A stretch of 64,000 nt of DNA, taken from contig CAZAWR010000049.1 in assembly GCA_964488865.1 (NCBI GenBank), positions 1 to 64,000 on the forward strand. The letters run 5' to 3'. Both the position numbers and the translations under genes were made by a program. Each line of letters begins with the position of its first letter. Position 1 is the first letter of the stretch. The notes beneath the pieces were generated by a model that was not told the DNA's origin, ran no database searches, and worked only from the letters and a program-made list of their open reading frames with translations. This document shows, piece after piece, positions 7,944 to 17,183 of this stretch. Origin of the DNA: MWCO01 sp964488865 (GTDB lineage: Bacteria > Myxococcota_A > Polyangia > Polyangiales > Polyangiaceae).

Positions 7944-8960
7944 ATGAAGCGTCCAGCCGTAGACCGCAACATCCTCGACGAAGCCCTCTTCGCCTTCGCG
8001 CGCACGACGGGACTGCAAGCACGCGTTGTCGCGCAGAAGCCTCGGAACGAGGCCGGCACGCTCGTCGAGGTGAAGGGCCCGAACGGCACAGCGCGCTACG
8101 CTCCCGTCGTCCGAAGCAAGGTAGACAGGGCGGCTGTCGCCCTCGGGGCGCTGGAACACGCGGACTCGCGCAAGACGCCCCCCCTGCTCGTCGCGCCCCT
8201 CGTCAGCACCGAGATCGCCCAGGTGTGCCGCGAGCACGACCTCGCGTTCATGGACTGCGCCGGCAACGCGTTCTTGAACGGCCCAGGCACGTTCGTGTTC
8301 TCGGTCGGGCACAAGCCGGCGAAGGGGGCTATGTTCACGCAGCGGCAGGCGCGATCGTTTGGCGAGAGTGGTCTGCGCATCGTGTTCAACTGCTTGACGG
8401 ACCCGTCGCTGTTCCAGTCGTCGTTTCGGGAGATCGCTCGCGCCTCCGGCACCGCGCTGGGAACGGTGAGCGGGATCATGGGCGACTTGCGCGCCCAGAG
8501 CCTTGTCGCCGAAGACAAGAAGGGGCGCCGACACTGGTTATCCAAGGACAGACTCATTCAGGCCTGGATGATCAACTACCCTCTAGCGCTCCGGCGCAAG
8601 CTGGGCACGCGCCGCTTCCGCCCCCGCACCGACGACTGGTGGAGGGCAATCGCTCCGCTCACGTTTGGGATGCAGTGGGGTGGAGAGGTCGCGGCCGCGA
8701 AACTCACGTCCGAACTCGAACCTCGAACCGTGACTTTGTACGCGCACCAGCCGATCGCGCGGTTCGTTGGCGCGCACCGCCTCGCGGCCGAAGAAGACGG
8801 GCCCGTGGAGATCCTCCAAGCGTTCTGGCCCCAACCTGAACCAGGCAACAACGAGGCGGAGCTGGTCTCGCCGCTGCTGATCTGCGCTGACTTGCTGTCC
8901 ATCGCGGACCCGAGGACCATCCAGGTCGCGCGCACCATCCAGGAGAGGCACCTTGCTTAG
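7944..8960 (+). CDS. AbiEi-like antitoxin/transcriptional regulator, second pair
   Basis: 338 residues from ATG 7944. The N-terminal third looks like the nuclease-derived domain of AbiEi-like proteins (LVEVKGPNGTARYAPVVRSK ... EHDLAFMDCAGNAFLNGPG). A winged helix follows (about 150-195: SSFREIARASGTALGTVSGI, then RAQSLVAEDKKGRRHWLSK). The C-terminus (about 220-338) includes WWRAIAPLTFGMQWGGEVAA and a closing LLICADLLSIADPR, typical of type IV toxin-antitoxin AbiEi regulators. The last 8 nt overlap the TTG start of the nucleotidyltransferase gene. Regulation is probably through the GTTCAC sites upstream. This pair is not closely similar to the one at 4043-5817, so the two were likely acquired separately. 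Confidence 0.75.
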   Translation: MKRPAVDRNILDEALFAFARTTGLQARVVAQKPRNEAGTLVEVKGPNGTARYAPVVRSKVDRAAVALGALEHADSRKTPPLLVAPLVSTEIAQVCREHDLAFMDCAGNAFLNGPGTFVFSVGHKPAKGAMFTQRQARSFGESGLRIVFNCLTDPSLFQSSFREIARASGTALGTVSGIMGDLRAQSLVAEDKKGRRHWLSKDRLIQAWMINYPLALRRKLGTRRFRPRTDDWWRAIAPLTFGMQWGGEVAAAKLTSELEPRTVTLYAHQPIARFVGAHRLAAEEDGPVEILQAFWPQPEPGNNEAELVSPLLICADLLSIADPRTIQVARTIQERHLA

Positions 8961-9888
8961 GTTGCGAACGCCCCTGCGCCCGTCATGGGTCGCCCTTCTG
9001 CGGCTGCTGGACTCGATTCTGCGCGAGAGACAGATTCGCTATCTGCTCGCCGGCGGCAATGCTCGGGAGATCTTGCTGGTGCATGTCCACGGCTGTCAGC
9101 CCGGCCGAGTCACAACGGACCTCGACTTCGGCGTCATCGTCTCGGACTGGGCACAGTTCCAAGCGCTGAAGGACGCGCTGAATGCGACGGGGCACTTCGA
9201 AGCGGTCCCCTCGGCCGCGCAACGTATGATCTACTCCGCGCCAGGCCCGCGCGTCGCCGTCGATATCGTCCCGTTCGGAGGTGTCGCCCGGCCCGATGGC
9301 ACGCTGGCTTGGCCGCCCGACGGGTCCACCGTGATGCACGTGTTGGGCTTCGAGCAGGCCGCTTCGTGCGCGCTCACCCTCGCTATCGACGAAGACTTGA
9401 TGGTTCCCATCGCCTCGGCTGAAGGACTCGTCATGTTGAAGTTCGTCGCATGGGCTGACAACGGCCCTGCACGCGACGGCAAGGACGCCGTGGACCTGTT
9501 CACCGTACTGCGGGACTACGGCGAAGTCCTTGGGCTCGATGCGCTGTACGACGACCACGCCCAAGTCATGGAAGCTCACGAGTTCGACGATCGGCGCGCC
9601 GCAGCCGAGGTTCTGGGTGAGCGTGTCGCGCGTCAGCTCGATCCTCGAATGCGAGAGCTGATTCGGGCTCAACTCGAGCCTGCCGCGCGGGAGAAGCTAC
9701 TCGTGAACATGGTGCACGGGCAGCATGCCATCGACCTGGACAGAGCTGACCAGCTGCTAGCGGCGTTTGAGAAGGGGCTCGGAGACCTCCGTCCGGAGAT
9801 TCAACCGCCGAAATCCAAGGACGTTCGCGGTGCAACCGAGCGGATGATGACCATCCACGATGAGACGTTGAAGAAGCTGGCCGGTTGA
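8953..9888 (+). CDS. AbiEii-like nucleotidyltransferase, second pair
   Basis: 311 residues from TTG 8953, overlapping the AbiEi-like stop by 8 nt. The nucleotidyltransferase signature is clear: YLLAGGNAREILLV (about 31-44) and VTTDLDFGVIVSDW (about 54-67). VAVDIVPFGG (about 99-108) holds the expected third acidic residue. The C-terminal part (about 155-260) is helical. By family analogy this would be the toxin of a type IV pair. The TTG start is set by the overlap; no better start lies nearby. Distinct from a housekeeping CCA-adding enzyme by length and context. Confidence 0.75.
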   Translation: MLRLRTPLRPSWVALLRLLDSILRERQIRYLLAGGNAREILLVHVHGCQPGRVTTDLDFGVIVSDWAQFQALKDALNATGHFEAVPSAAQRMIYSAPGPRVAVDIVPFGGVARPDGTLAWPPDGSTVMHVLGFEQAASCALTLAIDEDLMVPIASAEGLVMLKFVAWADNGPARDGKDAVDLFTVLRDYGEVLGLDALYDDHAQVMEAHEFDDRRAAAEVLGERVARQLDPRMRELIRAQLEPAAREKLLVNMVHGQHAIDLDRADQLLAAFEKGLGDLRPEIQPPKSKDVRGATERMMTIHDETLKKLAG

Positions 9889-9900
9889 CGGTAAGTAGGA

Positions 9901-10068
9901 GTGCATGGTGTCGCCATCGTCGTCGAGCACTACGACCGCGTGCGCACCTCCTCCGGAATCGTTCGCGCCCACCAGGAAGACACCTGCCAGGCGATCGGCG
10001 TCCATCCGATGCGGAAGTACCAAAACGAAGGCGGTCCCGGAGGCCCAGAAGCACGGGCTCGGGTACTG
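9901..10068 (+). pseudogene. HipA-like kinase fragment
   Basis: The reading VAIVVEHYDRVR, then RAHQEDTCQAIGVHPMRKYQ and NEGGPG matches the stretch of HipA-type toxins in which a (V)ERYDR strand is followed by R-x-H-Q-E-D-x-C-Q-A-x-G and K-Y-x-N-E-G-G. Less than 60 residues are left, out of a family length near 400, with neither the N-terminal subdomain nor the kinase C-lobe. The rest of the frame reads into low-complexity Pro-rich codons. From 10069 to 10174 I see nothing else. Confidence 0.65.
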
Positions 10069-10174
10069 AGCCACCCCGTCCCCCCCAACCCCACCCCCAC
10101 CCTCTGCCCCATCAACACGATGACCTCACCTCGGTCCACACTCCCACGCAAGCTCTCCAGGAATGCCACGGTTT

Positions 10175-10195
10175 ATTTGCCGTCTATTTGCCGTG
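10175..10195 (+). repeat. island-end repeat, right copy (double ATTTGCCGT)
   Basis: Same arrangement as at 3859-3879, with CT instead of CC between the two ATTTGCCGT units. It is direct, and 131 nt inside the right att-like repeat. Confidence 0.6.
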
Positions 10196-10326
10196 ACACA
10201 GCTGCTTATCGGGGGAGTAGGAGGGAACAGGGCGGGACGTACTGGGATGAGGCTTTCGCAGGAATCTTCGATGGAAATCGCCAAGTGCGCGTCTCGTAAT
10301 ACCTTTTTGTAACTAACGCATAACGC

Positions 10327-10348
10327 TTCGATTCCCGGCGCCTCTACT
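10327..10348 (+). repeat. att-like direct repeat, right
   Basis: TTCGATTCCCGGCGCCTC followed by TACT duplicates the tmRNA 3' end at 3793-3814 (21 of 22 positions). It has no tRNA-like structure beyond the T-loop and acceptor strand, so it is a recombination scar and not an RNA gene. Confidence 0.85.
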
Positions 10349-10354
10349 GAAGAA

Positions 10355-10378
10355 GCCCTGGTAACCCCAGGCCTTTTT
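10355..10378 (+). terminator. intrinsic terminator, probably the displaced ssrA terminator
   Basis: CCTGG (10357-10361), loop TAACC, CCAGG (10367-10371), then five T residues (10374-10378). It lies a few bases after the right att-like repeat, where the end of ssrA would have been before the island inserted. Confidence 0.65.
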
Positions 10379-10481
10379 CGTATCGTGTCACACCGCATGT
10401 CCATTTGGCAGGCCAACGCCGCGGTCCCAACGAGCACGGTCCGGACGTCGGGCAAGCCTTTCCTCAAGGCGAGCAGGGTGT

Positions 10482-10742
10482 TCATGGGACCTTCCCGATG
10501 GAGTAGCGGTCCGCCAGTTCCTGTGCCGCGTCGCAGGCTCGCTCGCTGCCGTCCGTGAGCAGCTCGGTGTAGACCAGGAGCCGGTGGGCCGTATCCGGCG
10601 CTCTGCCTTCAAGCCCCTTCGGTCCCGGAAACCGGAGCACGATGAGGGGGCCGTCCGGCGCGGGAACGCCGCGCAGCCTACGTCGCAGGTCAGCCGGGGG
10701 ATGCAATGCGCACGTACCTTCGAGAGGGCAGTCGATTCGCAT
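10482..10742 (-). CDS. hypothetical protein, 86 residues
   Basis: A minus-strand frame with GC-rich third positions, reading VPAPDGPLIVLRFPGPKGL, then APDTAHRLLVYTELLTDGSE and AAQELADRYSIGKVP. I do not recognise it. Its stop overlaps the ATG (10483-10485) of another short minus frame that begins MNTLLALRKGLPDVRTVLVG and reads toward the island junction; that second frame may be a truncated gene. The opposite strand is also open here, so this call is tentative. Its 5' end overlaps the 5' end of the rightward gene at 10706 by 37 nt. Confidence 0.35.
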   Translation of the reverse strand: MRIDCPLEGTCALHPPADLRRRLRGVPAPDGPLIVLRFPGPKGLEGRAPDTAHRLLVYTELLTDGSERACDAAQELADRYSIGKVP

Positions 10743-10966
10743 TTACGCACGAGCGAGTTGAGACCACCGGGGCGCTCGCGTCCGCAAGCATAGATTGGAG
10801 CCTCATCACCAAGGCAGTAGAAACGAGGGACATGTTCTTCCTGCGTCAGGGCAACGCGTTACACTTGTTGCCCAAGAGAGACTTCCGCACCGAGAACGAC
10901 GTTGTGCGTCTCAGGGAATTGCTGAAAGAGAAGTTGGGACCGAAGGCCTCTGTGTCCGGCGGATGA
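10706..10966 (+). CDS. YcxB-like C-terminal domain protein, probably truncated
   Basis: 86 residues. FAFTHERVETTG, then SIDWSLITKAVETRDMFFL and ALHLLPKRDFRTENDVVRLR match the YcxB C-terminal domain, in which a D-W-S-x-I strand is followed by a helix and L-P-K-R-x-F. Full YcxB-type proteins have two membrane helices before this domain; they are absent here, so this is probably the remaining half of a gene. From 10967 to 11230 no complete gene is seen; the reading EKRLRGYRATGYRETELPEE near 11080-11145 hints at another small remnant. Confidence 0.5.
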   Translation: MRTYLREGSRFAFTHERVETTGALASASIDWSLITKAVETRDMFFLRQGNALHLLPKRDFRTENDVVRLRELLKEKLGPKASVSGG

Positions 10967-11230
10967 GCCAAGGGAAAACAAACGCGATCGTAACAGGATT
11001 GAGCAGCCGCTCCTTCGAGCTTGCCGAGTTCGGGTCGTCGACTACGTCGAACGAGCCGTCCCGAATCTCCGGCGCATGTCGAGAAACGGCTGAGAGGGTA
11101 TCGCGCGACCGGGTACAGGGAGACCGAATTGCCGGAGGAGTTCGAGCTTCTGTCCGAGCAGTGGCCTGGGGACTGGGAAGCCAGTGAACATACCGCTGTT
11201 CCCCACCGCCCTCCCTTGTTACGATGCCCC

Positions 11231-14200
11231 GTGTCCTCCGTGTTCCTGGAAATGCCGGTGAGCCGCTGGGTCGCCTCCAACGACCTCGCATTCGCGATCC
11301 GTGACGGCTTCCCGGTCACCGAAGGTCACACCCTCGTTATCCCCAAGCGCCTCGTGGCTACCTGGTTCGACGCAACCCACGAAGAGCAACGCGCCATCCT
11401 CAACCTCGTCGAGCTCGTCAAGCGCCAGCTCGACGAGACGCTGCACCCCGACGGCTACAACGTGGGCTTCAACGACGGCGAGGCCGCTGGGCAGACCGTC
11501 ATGCACGTGCACGTGCACGTTATCCCGCGCTACCGCGGGGACATGGATGACCCTCGGGGTGGCGTTCGGCACGTGATTCCGTGGAAGGGGAACTACAAGC
11601 GCTCCGCCTCGACGCCCCTGACCACCGGAGGTGAGCGCGATCCGTTCCTCCATCGGCTGTTGCCGCTGTTCGCCTCGGCCACCGAGGTCTGGGTGGTGGC
11701 CGCCTTCGTGCAAGACAGCGGGCTCGACGTCCTACGCGAGTCCGTGTTCTCGGTGCTCGAGCGAGGCGGACGTGTGCGCCTCGTTACCGGCGACTACCTC
11801 AACATCACGCAGGCCGAGGCGCTCAAGCGGATGCTCGATTGGCAGGGCGGCAACTCCGATCCCGATCAGCCTGGGCGCTTCGAAGCACGAATCGTGGAGA
11901 CCCGGCGCCTGCCCGGACGCACGCGCTCGTTTCACCCCAAGTCCTGGCGGTTCGAGGGTCCGCAGAGCGCGGTGGCGTTCGTGGGCTCGAGCAACGTGTC
12001 CTACGCTGCTCTGAGGACGGGCGTGGAGTGGAACCTGCGTATCGACCGGGCCCAGGACCCGGATGGTTATCGGGACCTCGTCGACGCGTTCGAGACTACA
12101 TGGCAGTTCGCGATCCCACTTACGCTCGAATGGGTACGGGAGTATTCGGAGCGGGTGCGCACGGAGATGCGCCCTCTTCCTCCCGGCGACCAGGAAGAGG
12201 AGCCGGTGGCGGCCTCGCCGGCTCCCCACGCACTCCAGCAGCAGGCCCTCGAGGCGCTGGCAGCGTCGCGCGAGGAGGGGCGAACCCGCGCCCTGGTCGT
12301 GATGGCGACAGGCCTCGGAAAGACGCTGCTGGCCGCCCTGGATGCAGACAGCGTGCGATCCCAGCGCCCGGACGGCCGCGTGCGGATCCTGTTCGTGGCG
12401 CACCGGCGCGAGCTGCTCGTGCAAGCCGCAGAGACGTTCCGCCGGGTGTTGCGGCCGCCGATGCCCGACTTCGACGTAGGCTGGTTCGTGGACGAGCGCT
12501 CCGAGCTCGACGGCGACCTGGTCGTGGCCTCGGTCGCGAAGCTATCTCGACCCGAGCATCTCGCGGAGCTGCGCAACCTGACGTTCGATTACGTGGTTGT
12601 CGACGAGGTCCACCACGCCCACGCGCAGACGTACCGTCGGTTGCTGGCAAACGTGAACGCTGGCTTCCTCCTGGGTCTGACGGCCACCCCGGACAGGGCG
12701 GACGAAGGGGATGTGCTCGGCCTGTTCGATGACAACCTGCCATTCCGCGCGGACCTCGGGGTTGGCATCGAGGCGGGCAGGCTCGTGCCGTTTTCGTACT
12801 TCGGGCTCGAGGACGTCGTGGACTATGCGAATATCCCGTGGCGAAATCGCAAGTTCGATCCCGAGGTCCTCGCTGCCGCGGTGCAGACCCAGCAGCGCAT
12901 GGATAGGCTCTGGGAGGCGTGGGGCGAACACGGTGGGACCCGGACGCTTGTGTTCTGCTGCAGCGTGAAGCATGCGGAGTTCGTGCGGGATTGGCTCGCA
13001 GCGAAGGGGCTCCGCGTGGCTGCGGTGTTCGGCGCCACGGGATCTGCGGATCGAGAACAAGCCTTGCGTGACTTGAACGAGGGCGCGCTCGACGCCGTAT
13101 GCGCCGTGGACCTGTTCAACGAAGGTGTGGACCTCCCTCGCGTCGACGGGGTGGTCATGTTGCGACCGACCGAGTCTCCCGTGGTGTTCCTGCAGCAGCT
13201 TGGCCGCGGGCTTCGTGTTGCGGAGGGGAAGGATTCGCTCACTGTCATCGACTTCGTGGGCAATCACCGCATGTTTCTCGAGCCTGCCTATCCAGACGAA
13301 GGGAGGAGACGTCTTCGCGGTCCGGGCTACGGGCGATTCGATGGACGGCGGCAAGACGCCAATTCACGACGGCGACTGGCTCGTGTTCAAGCACGCCCGC
13401 GGCGCCGGGCTCGGTTCGATCGAAGGCCGCGTAGCGTTGTTGCAGACGGACGTCGGCGGCGACCATGGGTTTCAGATCAAGCGCGTGGTTCGCGACGGGG
13501 CGCGCGTGGTCCTTCGATCGGACAATCCCGACCGCGAGGACTTCGACGCGACGGCCGCGACGGTCCCGATTGCCACGCTCGTCGAGCAGCATCGGCCGGA
13601 GGAGCTCGCTCCCACGGTCGGGACGATGCTGGATGCCGATGGGCTGCGGGTCGCCTTCGGAATCGAGGAGGCTCCTGTCACCGGTAGGGTCGCGGGGCAC
13701 TTGTTCATCGTTGCGGGGGATGGCGCGGAGCTCGTGGAGCCCGATCGGGTGAAGCGTGCCGTACCGGACCTTCGTCCCGGGGAGACGGCTTTCGTGCTCG
13801 CACCGGGTGCGGATGCGTCGTGGCGCTACTGTGGAGTCGGGCGGGTCACAGAAGGGGGGCTGTGGGGGATTCCGGAGGTCGACTTCGACACCTGGCGGGC
13901 TCTCAGCTCTTCCCGCGAGGCTTCACGTCGGTTGCCTCCCGGGGCTGAGGAACGGGCTCGCGCTCTCGTAGACTCGCTGCTTTCTTCGGTCGGGGAGGGT
14001 GGATGGATCGAGGCGAACGGGAAGCGGTGCAGGGTTGTGGGTCGATCGGCTCGTGCTGGGCTTCGGATCGACGGTGGTCCGGACGGCTTCGGTGAGCGGA
14101 CGGTGTCCTTGCTGGACATTGCTTGGGTGCTGGTGGCTCAGGATGATGTTCGGGAGAAGGGGGGAGTGCTCGACGAGGCCCGGGTGAATCGGCTGCGGTA

Positions 14201-14279
14201 TCTGGAGGGGACTCCCAAGGGGTCGACTCGGTGGGTGGATACTGGGTGGGGATTGGTGGCGGTGGGGGCGGGGAGTTGA
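11231..14279 (+). pseudogene. HIT-PLD-SF2 helicase-S24 fusion protein gene, frameshifted
   Basis: From GTG 11231 the domains run in order. HIT domain: VIPKR and the triad MHVHVHV at about 91-97. PLD-type nuclease: FHPKSW at about 234-239 and VGSSNVSY at about 251-258. SF2 helicase: ATGLGKT at about 359-365, DEVHH, LTATPDR and QQLGRGLR. After VIDFVGNHRMFL the text jumps to EPAYPDEG and the frame is lost at the GGG 13301-13303; removing one G joins it to GDVFAVRATGDSMDGG, an S24/LexA-type peptidase domain, and on to TGA 14277-14279. Left unrepaired, the first frame continues to 13687 as an Arg-rich tail. A C-terminal helicase-associated domain also seems to be missing. The gene converges on the McrBC-like genes and was likely part of the same defence locus. 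Confidence 0.7.
13341..14279 (+). CDS. S24-peptidase-like C-terminal part of the helicase fusion
   Basis: This is the part of the fused gene that lies in the second frame; ATG 13341 is the first Met in it, but the domain starts earlier (GDVFAVRATGDSM from about 13302). The Ser of GDSM fits the S24 nucleophile, and QIKRVVRDGARVVLRSDNP holds the Lys region of LexA/UmuD-type peptidases. The following 200 residues (ETAFVLAPGADASWRYCGVG, WGIPEVDFDTWRAL, ERTVSLLDIAWV, LDEARVNRLRYLEGTPKGST) are an unassigned conserved module. It is probably not a separate gene in the ancestor. Whether it is translated alone now is unknown. Confidence 0.5.
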   Translation: MDGGKTPIHDGDWLVFKHARGAGLGSIEGRVALLQTDVGGDHGFQIKRVVRDGARVVLRSDNPDREDFDATAATVPIATLVEQHRPEELAPTVGTMLDADGLRVAFGIEEAPVTGRVAGHLFIVAGDGAELVEPDRVKRAVPDLRPGETAFVLAPGADASWRYCGVGRVTEGGLWGIPEVDFDTWRALSSSREASRRLPPGAEERARALVDSLLSSVGEGGWIEANGKRCRVVGRSARAGLRIDGGPDGFGERTVSLLDIAWVLVAQDDVREKGGVLDEARVNRLRYLEGTPKGSTRWVDTGWGLVAVGAGS

Positions 14280-14318
14280 CCAGCGGGTTGGTGGTTTGAG
14301 TCTTGGGTCCCGAGGCGT

Positions 14319-15719
14319 CTACGCTGCGAGCATGTCGCGCCACTCGGTGAGCGTCTTCTCCCGGTGGTCGGGCGAGTGGAAGCCGAACGGCAGGCCGATC
14401 AGGAGCAAGCGAACCCGTCGTCGACCCGAGGCCACCGTCGCGATGGCTGGCCTCCCTCGGTCGTCGGGGGAGAGATCCGGGTAGACGAGCAACGAGTCGA
14501 CGCGCTCGACCTCGTCCAGGGCGGCGTAGGCGAGCGCCTGATGCAGATCCGCGCGGTGGGCATCCCGGGTGCCCTCTTCGAGCCCGGACCAGCCTCGGTG
14601 GACAAGTAGCTGCAGGTGCGCCTTGTACTTGGCGTCTACCCAGACGAGCCGGCCGGGGCCGCGGAGCCCGCTGTCGGGGATCAGCATCCGCATGGAGCTC
14701 GTGCTTGTCGACCAGTTGAGCCGCCGGGTCGTGTCGCCGCGCCGCAGTGCGCTGAAGCCACACCGAGGAGCCAGGTCCGAAACGAACGCCTCGACCCACG
14801 CTTCCCAGACCTCGTCGATGGGCAGGTCCCAGCTCATTCCGTCGAGCACCCGGGAACCGCCAAGGCCACGCTCCTCCGCGACCCATCCCATGGCCTGCAC
14901 GGCCTCGGCAATCCAGCCGCTGCCACCAGCCCGAAAGTCACTCGAGGGCCGTCTGACCTGGCCCGCCCCGACCTGCATGCGCAGGTCTGAGACACGGGCA
15001 CGTAGAAGCCGTGCAGCGCTTGCCTCGTGGAACACCGCGAGATCGTCGTCGAGTCGACTCAGCGTCCAGCGAACCGCCGCCATCAGCTCCGGGTCGTCGT
15101 CCGGCTCCGGGAAGTGGCACGGCAAGGTCGCCCAGCGGCCGGACGGGACGTGCGTCGTCGCCCACCGGGACCAGTCCACCCGGCCGCGGGGGCTCTGGCG
15201 CACCTCCTCGCGCTCGGAGAAGCCGCGCTTGCGGTGCCGGAGGAAGGCCTCGAGCCGGCGCACCACGGGCGCTGCCAGGAGCCACGCAGGGACCTCGCGC
15301 GCAGAGCCCGGGACGAGCGGCGTGCCGCCGAGCGACGGCTCTGTGGCGAACCCGATGTCGCCAAGCACGGCACCGAGCGCGCTCCAGCGGAAGCGCGGTG
15401 CGACGAGCAGCCCGGCGGCCACTCGCCGAGTCGCCGGAGAGAGCAAGGGCACGGCGCCAATCCGCGGGCCGGGGGTAAGCCGCAGCGCGATGCCGCCTCG
15501 CGTCTCGACGTTTGCCGCGACTCCGAGGCGCCGGAGGTGGCCGCGATTGGCCTCGAGGAAGGGCTCGACCCAGCGGTCACCGGACGCGCCCAGCATGGCC
15601 GCATCAAGTCGGACCCCGGGGCCATGGTCGACGGCCTGAATGAGGGGACGCCCGGTCGGGATCTCGAGCAATCCTCGGGAGGCTCGTTCGCGACCGCGCT
15701 GCGTCCGTCCGCGCGTCAT
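14319..15719 (-). CDS. McrC-like PD-(D/E)xK restriction subunit
   Basis: 466 residues, starting at ATG 15719 in an ATGA overlap with the McrB-like stop. Residues 1-330 are the variable helical part typical of McrC/DUF2357 proteins (ERGLGGSRVLDGMSWDLPID, EVWEAWVEAFVSDLAPRCGF). The nuclease core is near 350-380: MLIPDSGLRGPGRLVWVDAKYK, with D in PDSG and D-A-K as catalytic residues. The C-terminus (GWSGLEEGTRDAHRADLHQA, LPFGFHSPDHR, EWRDMLAA) has a decayed copy at 7089-7529 in the ssrA island. In McrBC systems McrC activates the GTPase and cleaves modified DNA. Specificity here cannot be read from the sequence. Confidence 0.8.
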   Translation of the reverse strand: MTRGRTQRGRERASRGLLEIPTGRPLIQAVDHGPGVRLDAAMLGASGDRWVEPFLEANRGHLRRLGVAANVETRGGIALRLTPGPRIGAVPLLSPATRRVAAGLLVAPRFRWSALGAVLGDIGFATEPSLGGTPLVPGSAREVPAWLLAAPVVRRLEAFLRHRKRGFSEREEVRQSPRGRVDWSRWATTHVPSGRWATLPCHFPEPDDDPELMAAVRWTLSRLDDDLAVFHEASAARLLRARVSDLRMQVGAGQVRRPSSDFRAGGSGWIAEAVQAMGWVAEERGLGGSRVLDGMSWDLPIDEVWEAWVEAFVSDLAPRCGFSALRRGDTTRRLNWSTSTSSMRMLIPDSGLRGPGRLVWVDAKYKAHLQLLVHRGWSGLEEGTRDAHRADLHQALAYAALDEVERVDSLLVYPDLSPDDRGRPAIATVASGRRRVRLLLIGLPFGFHSPDHREKTLTEWRDMLAA

Positions 15720-17179
15720 GTGCGTTCCAAGAGCCTCGACTCGACGCGGTCCGCGAGACCGGCGATGGCCTCGGATGCGCTGCCGCACATCCGCTCGTCG
15801 ATGTAGTCACGAAGCAAGGGGAGCAGCTCGAGCCGCAGGCGTCGCGCGACGCGATCGGCGCGCCCCTCGATCGGGAGGTCGGGGCGTGGATCGAGGAAGT
15901 ACGCGTGCCCCGGAACCAGGCGCAGGGTCTCGTCGTCCGCGTACTCGGCGAAGGTGTGCACGGTGTCGGCGAAGAGCCCCTGCGCGAAGTCGAGTCCCTC
16001 CTCCGCCACCGCGTCGAGCTCCGGCCAAACCTCGACGAACGCGAACCTCCGGCGAATGGCGACGTCCATGCGAGCGATGGAGCGGTCGGCCGTGTTACGC
16101 GTCGCCAGTACCCGCAGGTTGGGGTGCAGGCGCAGCATCGCAGGGTGGCCCTCCGGGACGTGGGGCAGGTGCACGGCGCGGTCTCCATCCCCGGCCTCGA
16201 AGAGCAGGATCGACTCGCCGAGCACGCGCCCGAGGTCGGCGCGGTTGATCTCGTCGACGACCAGGACGTGCTCGCCACCTTCCGCGGCCTGGTTGGCGCG
16301 CAGAAGATCACCGGGCCGGACCTCGAATGCGAGGCCGCTTCCCACGGGACGTGGGAACAGCCCCACGACGAAGTCCTCGTAGGTGCGCGCCGGATGAAAC
16401 TGAATCCGGGTGGCAGCACCGATCTGGTCCGCGATGCGCCATGCTAGCCGCGTCTTGCCCGTCCCGGGCGGGCCCTCGAGGATGACGAAACGTCGCTCGC
16501 GCAAGAGCGCCAGCACCTGCGCTTCGCTCCATGTCGGGAAGATCGCGCCGGCGACCTCCTGGGTGCGCCGGTTCCAGCGCTCCTTCGCCTTGCCGGTCAG
16601 GGGCGTCCCGTGCTCGTCGAAGAACAGGTCGAGCAAGTCCGCGACGCGCTCGCCATCCTCCGCGCTCCGCACGGCTGTGGCCGCGTAGATGACCCGCGCG
16701 TAGGACTTCAGGGCGGCGGGGATTTCGGGCCAGGCACCAGAGACCGCGCCCGGCACCTCCGTTGCGATGTCGAGGAGGTCGGGTTTCACCCACGTGCCGC
16801 CGCGGTGTAGCCGCGAGAGAGCCTTCAGGCGGCGCCGATGCCCGGGGCGCCCCAGAATGTGTGCGTCGGCTCCGAAGCCATCGGTGCCGATGACGAGCAC
16901 GGCGACACTGCCTTGCTCGCCGGGAAACCAGACGAGCGAGGTCCCCTGATAAGGGCCCGATGTAGGATTGTCACCGGTGATCCAGCCTGCGTACGAAGCC
17001 GAGTCGTCCTTCTTCTGTAAGTTGACGCGAAGCTGGTATGCGTCTCGGTGGTGGCGCGCGCTGTGGCACCGCTCGTCGTACACGCGGTCGAGCAGCCCGC
17101 GAACGGCGTCGCTCTCGCCCATGAGCGACCACGCGCGCCCCTGGACCATGCCGGAGATCAGATCATCGAAAGCGGTCAT
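15716..17179 (-). CDS. McrB-like AAA+ GTPase
   Basis: 487 residues. The N-terminal 220 residues (SYAGWITGDNPTSGPYQGTS, RSAEDGERVADLLDLFF) are not a family I can name and probably recognise DNA or a modification. The AAA+ core follows: Walker A GPPGTGKT at about 236-243, Walker B VLVVDEINRADLGRVLGE, and the McrB hallmark NTADRSIARMDVAIRRRF. In McrB the NTADRS motif goes with GTP rather than ATP use. I start at ATG 17179: it is 4 nt after the stop of the zinc-finger gene, although the frame stays open upstream. The product would assemble as a hexamer that drives the McrC-like nuclease. Confidence 0.85.
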   Translation of the reverse strand: MTAFDDLISGMVQGRAWSLMGESDAVRGLLDRVYDERCHSARHHRDAYQLRVNLQKKDDSASYAGWITGDNPTSGPYQGTSLVWFPGEQGSVAVLVIGTDGFGADAHILGRPGHRRRLKALSRLHRGGTWVKPDLLDIATEVPGAVSGAWPEIPAALKSYARVIYAATAVRSAEDGERVADLLDLFFDEHGTPLTGKAKERWNRRTQEVAGAIFPTWSEAQVLALLRERRFVILEGPPGTGKTRLAWRIADQIGAATRIQFHPARTYEDFVVGLFPRPVGSGLAFEVRPGDLLRANQAAEGGEHVLVVDEINRADLGRVLGESILLFEAGDGDRAVHLPHVPEGHPAMLRLHPNLRVLATRNTADRSIARMDVAIRRRFAFVEVWPELDAVAEEGLDFAQGLFADTVHTFAEYADDETLRLVPGHAYFLDPRPDLPIEGRADRVARRLRLELLPLLRDYIDERMCGSASEAIAGLADRVESRLLERT

Positions 17180-17183
17180 GGCT

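Noticed and set aside
10320..10349. tRNA-like 3' end near the right island border
   Set aside because: Only the T-loop and acceptor strand are present; there is no D-arm or anticodon arm, so it is an att repeat and not a tRNA.
13304..13687. Arg-rich C-terminal continuation of the helicase frame
   Set aside because: It is out-of-frame reading of the S24 domain region after the frameshift, not a genuine domain.
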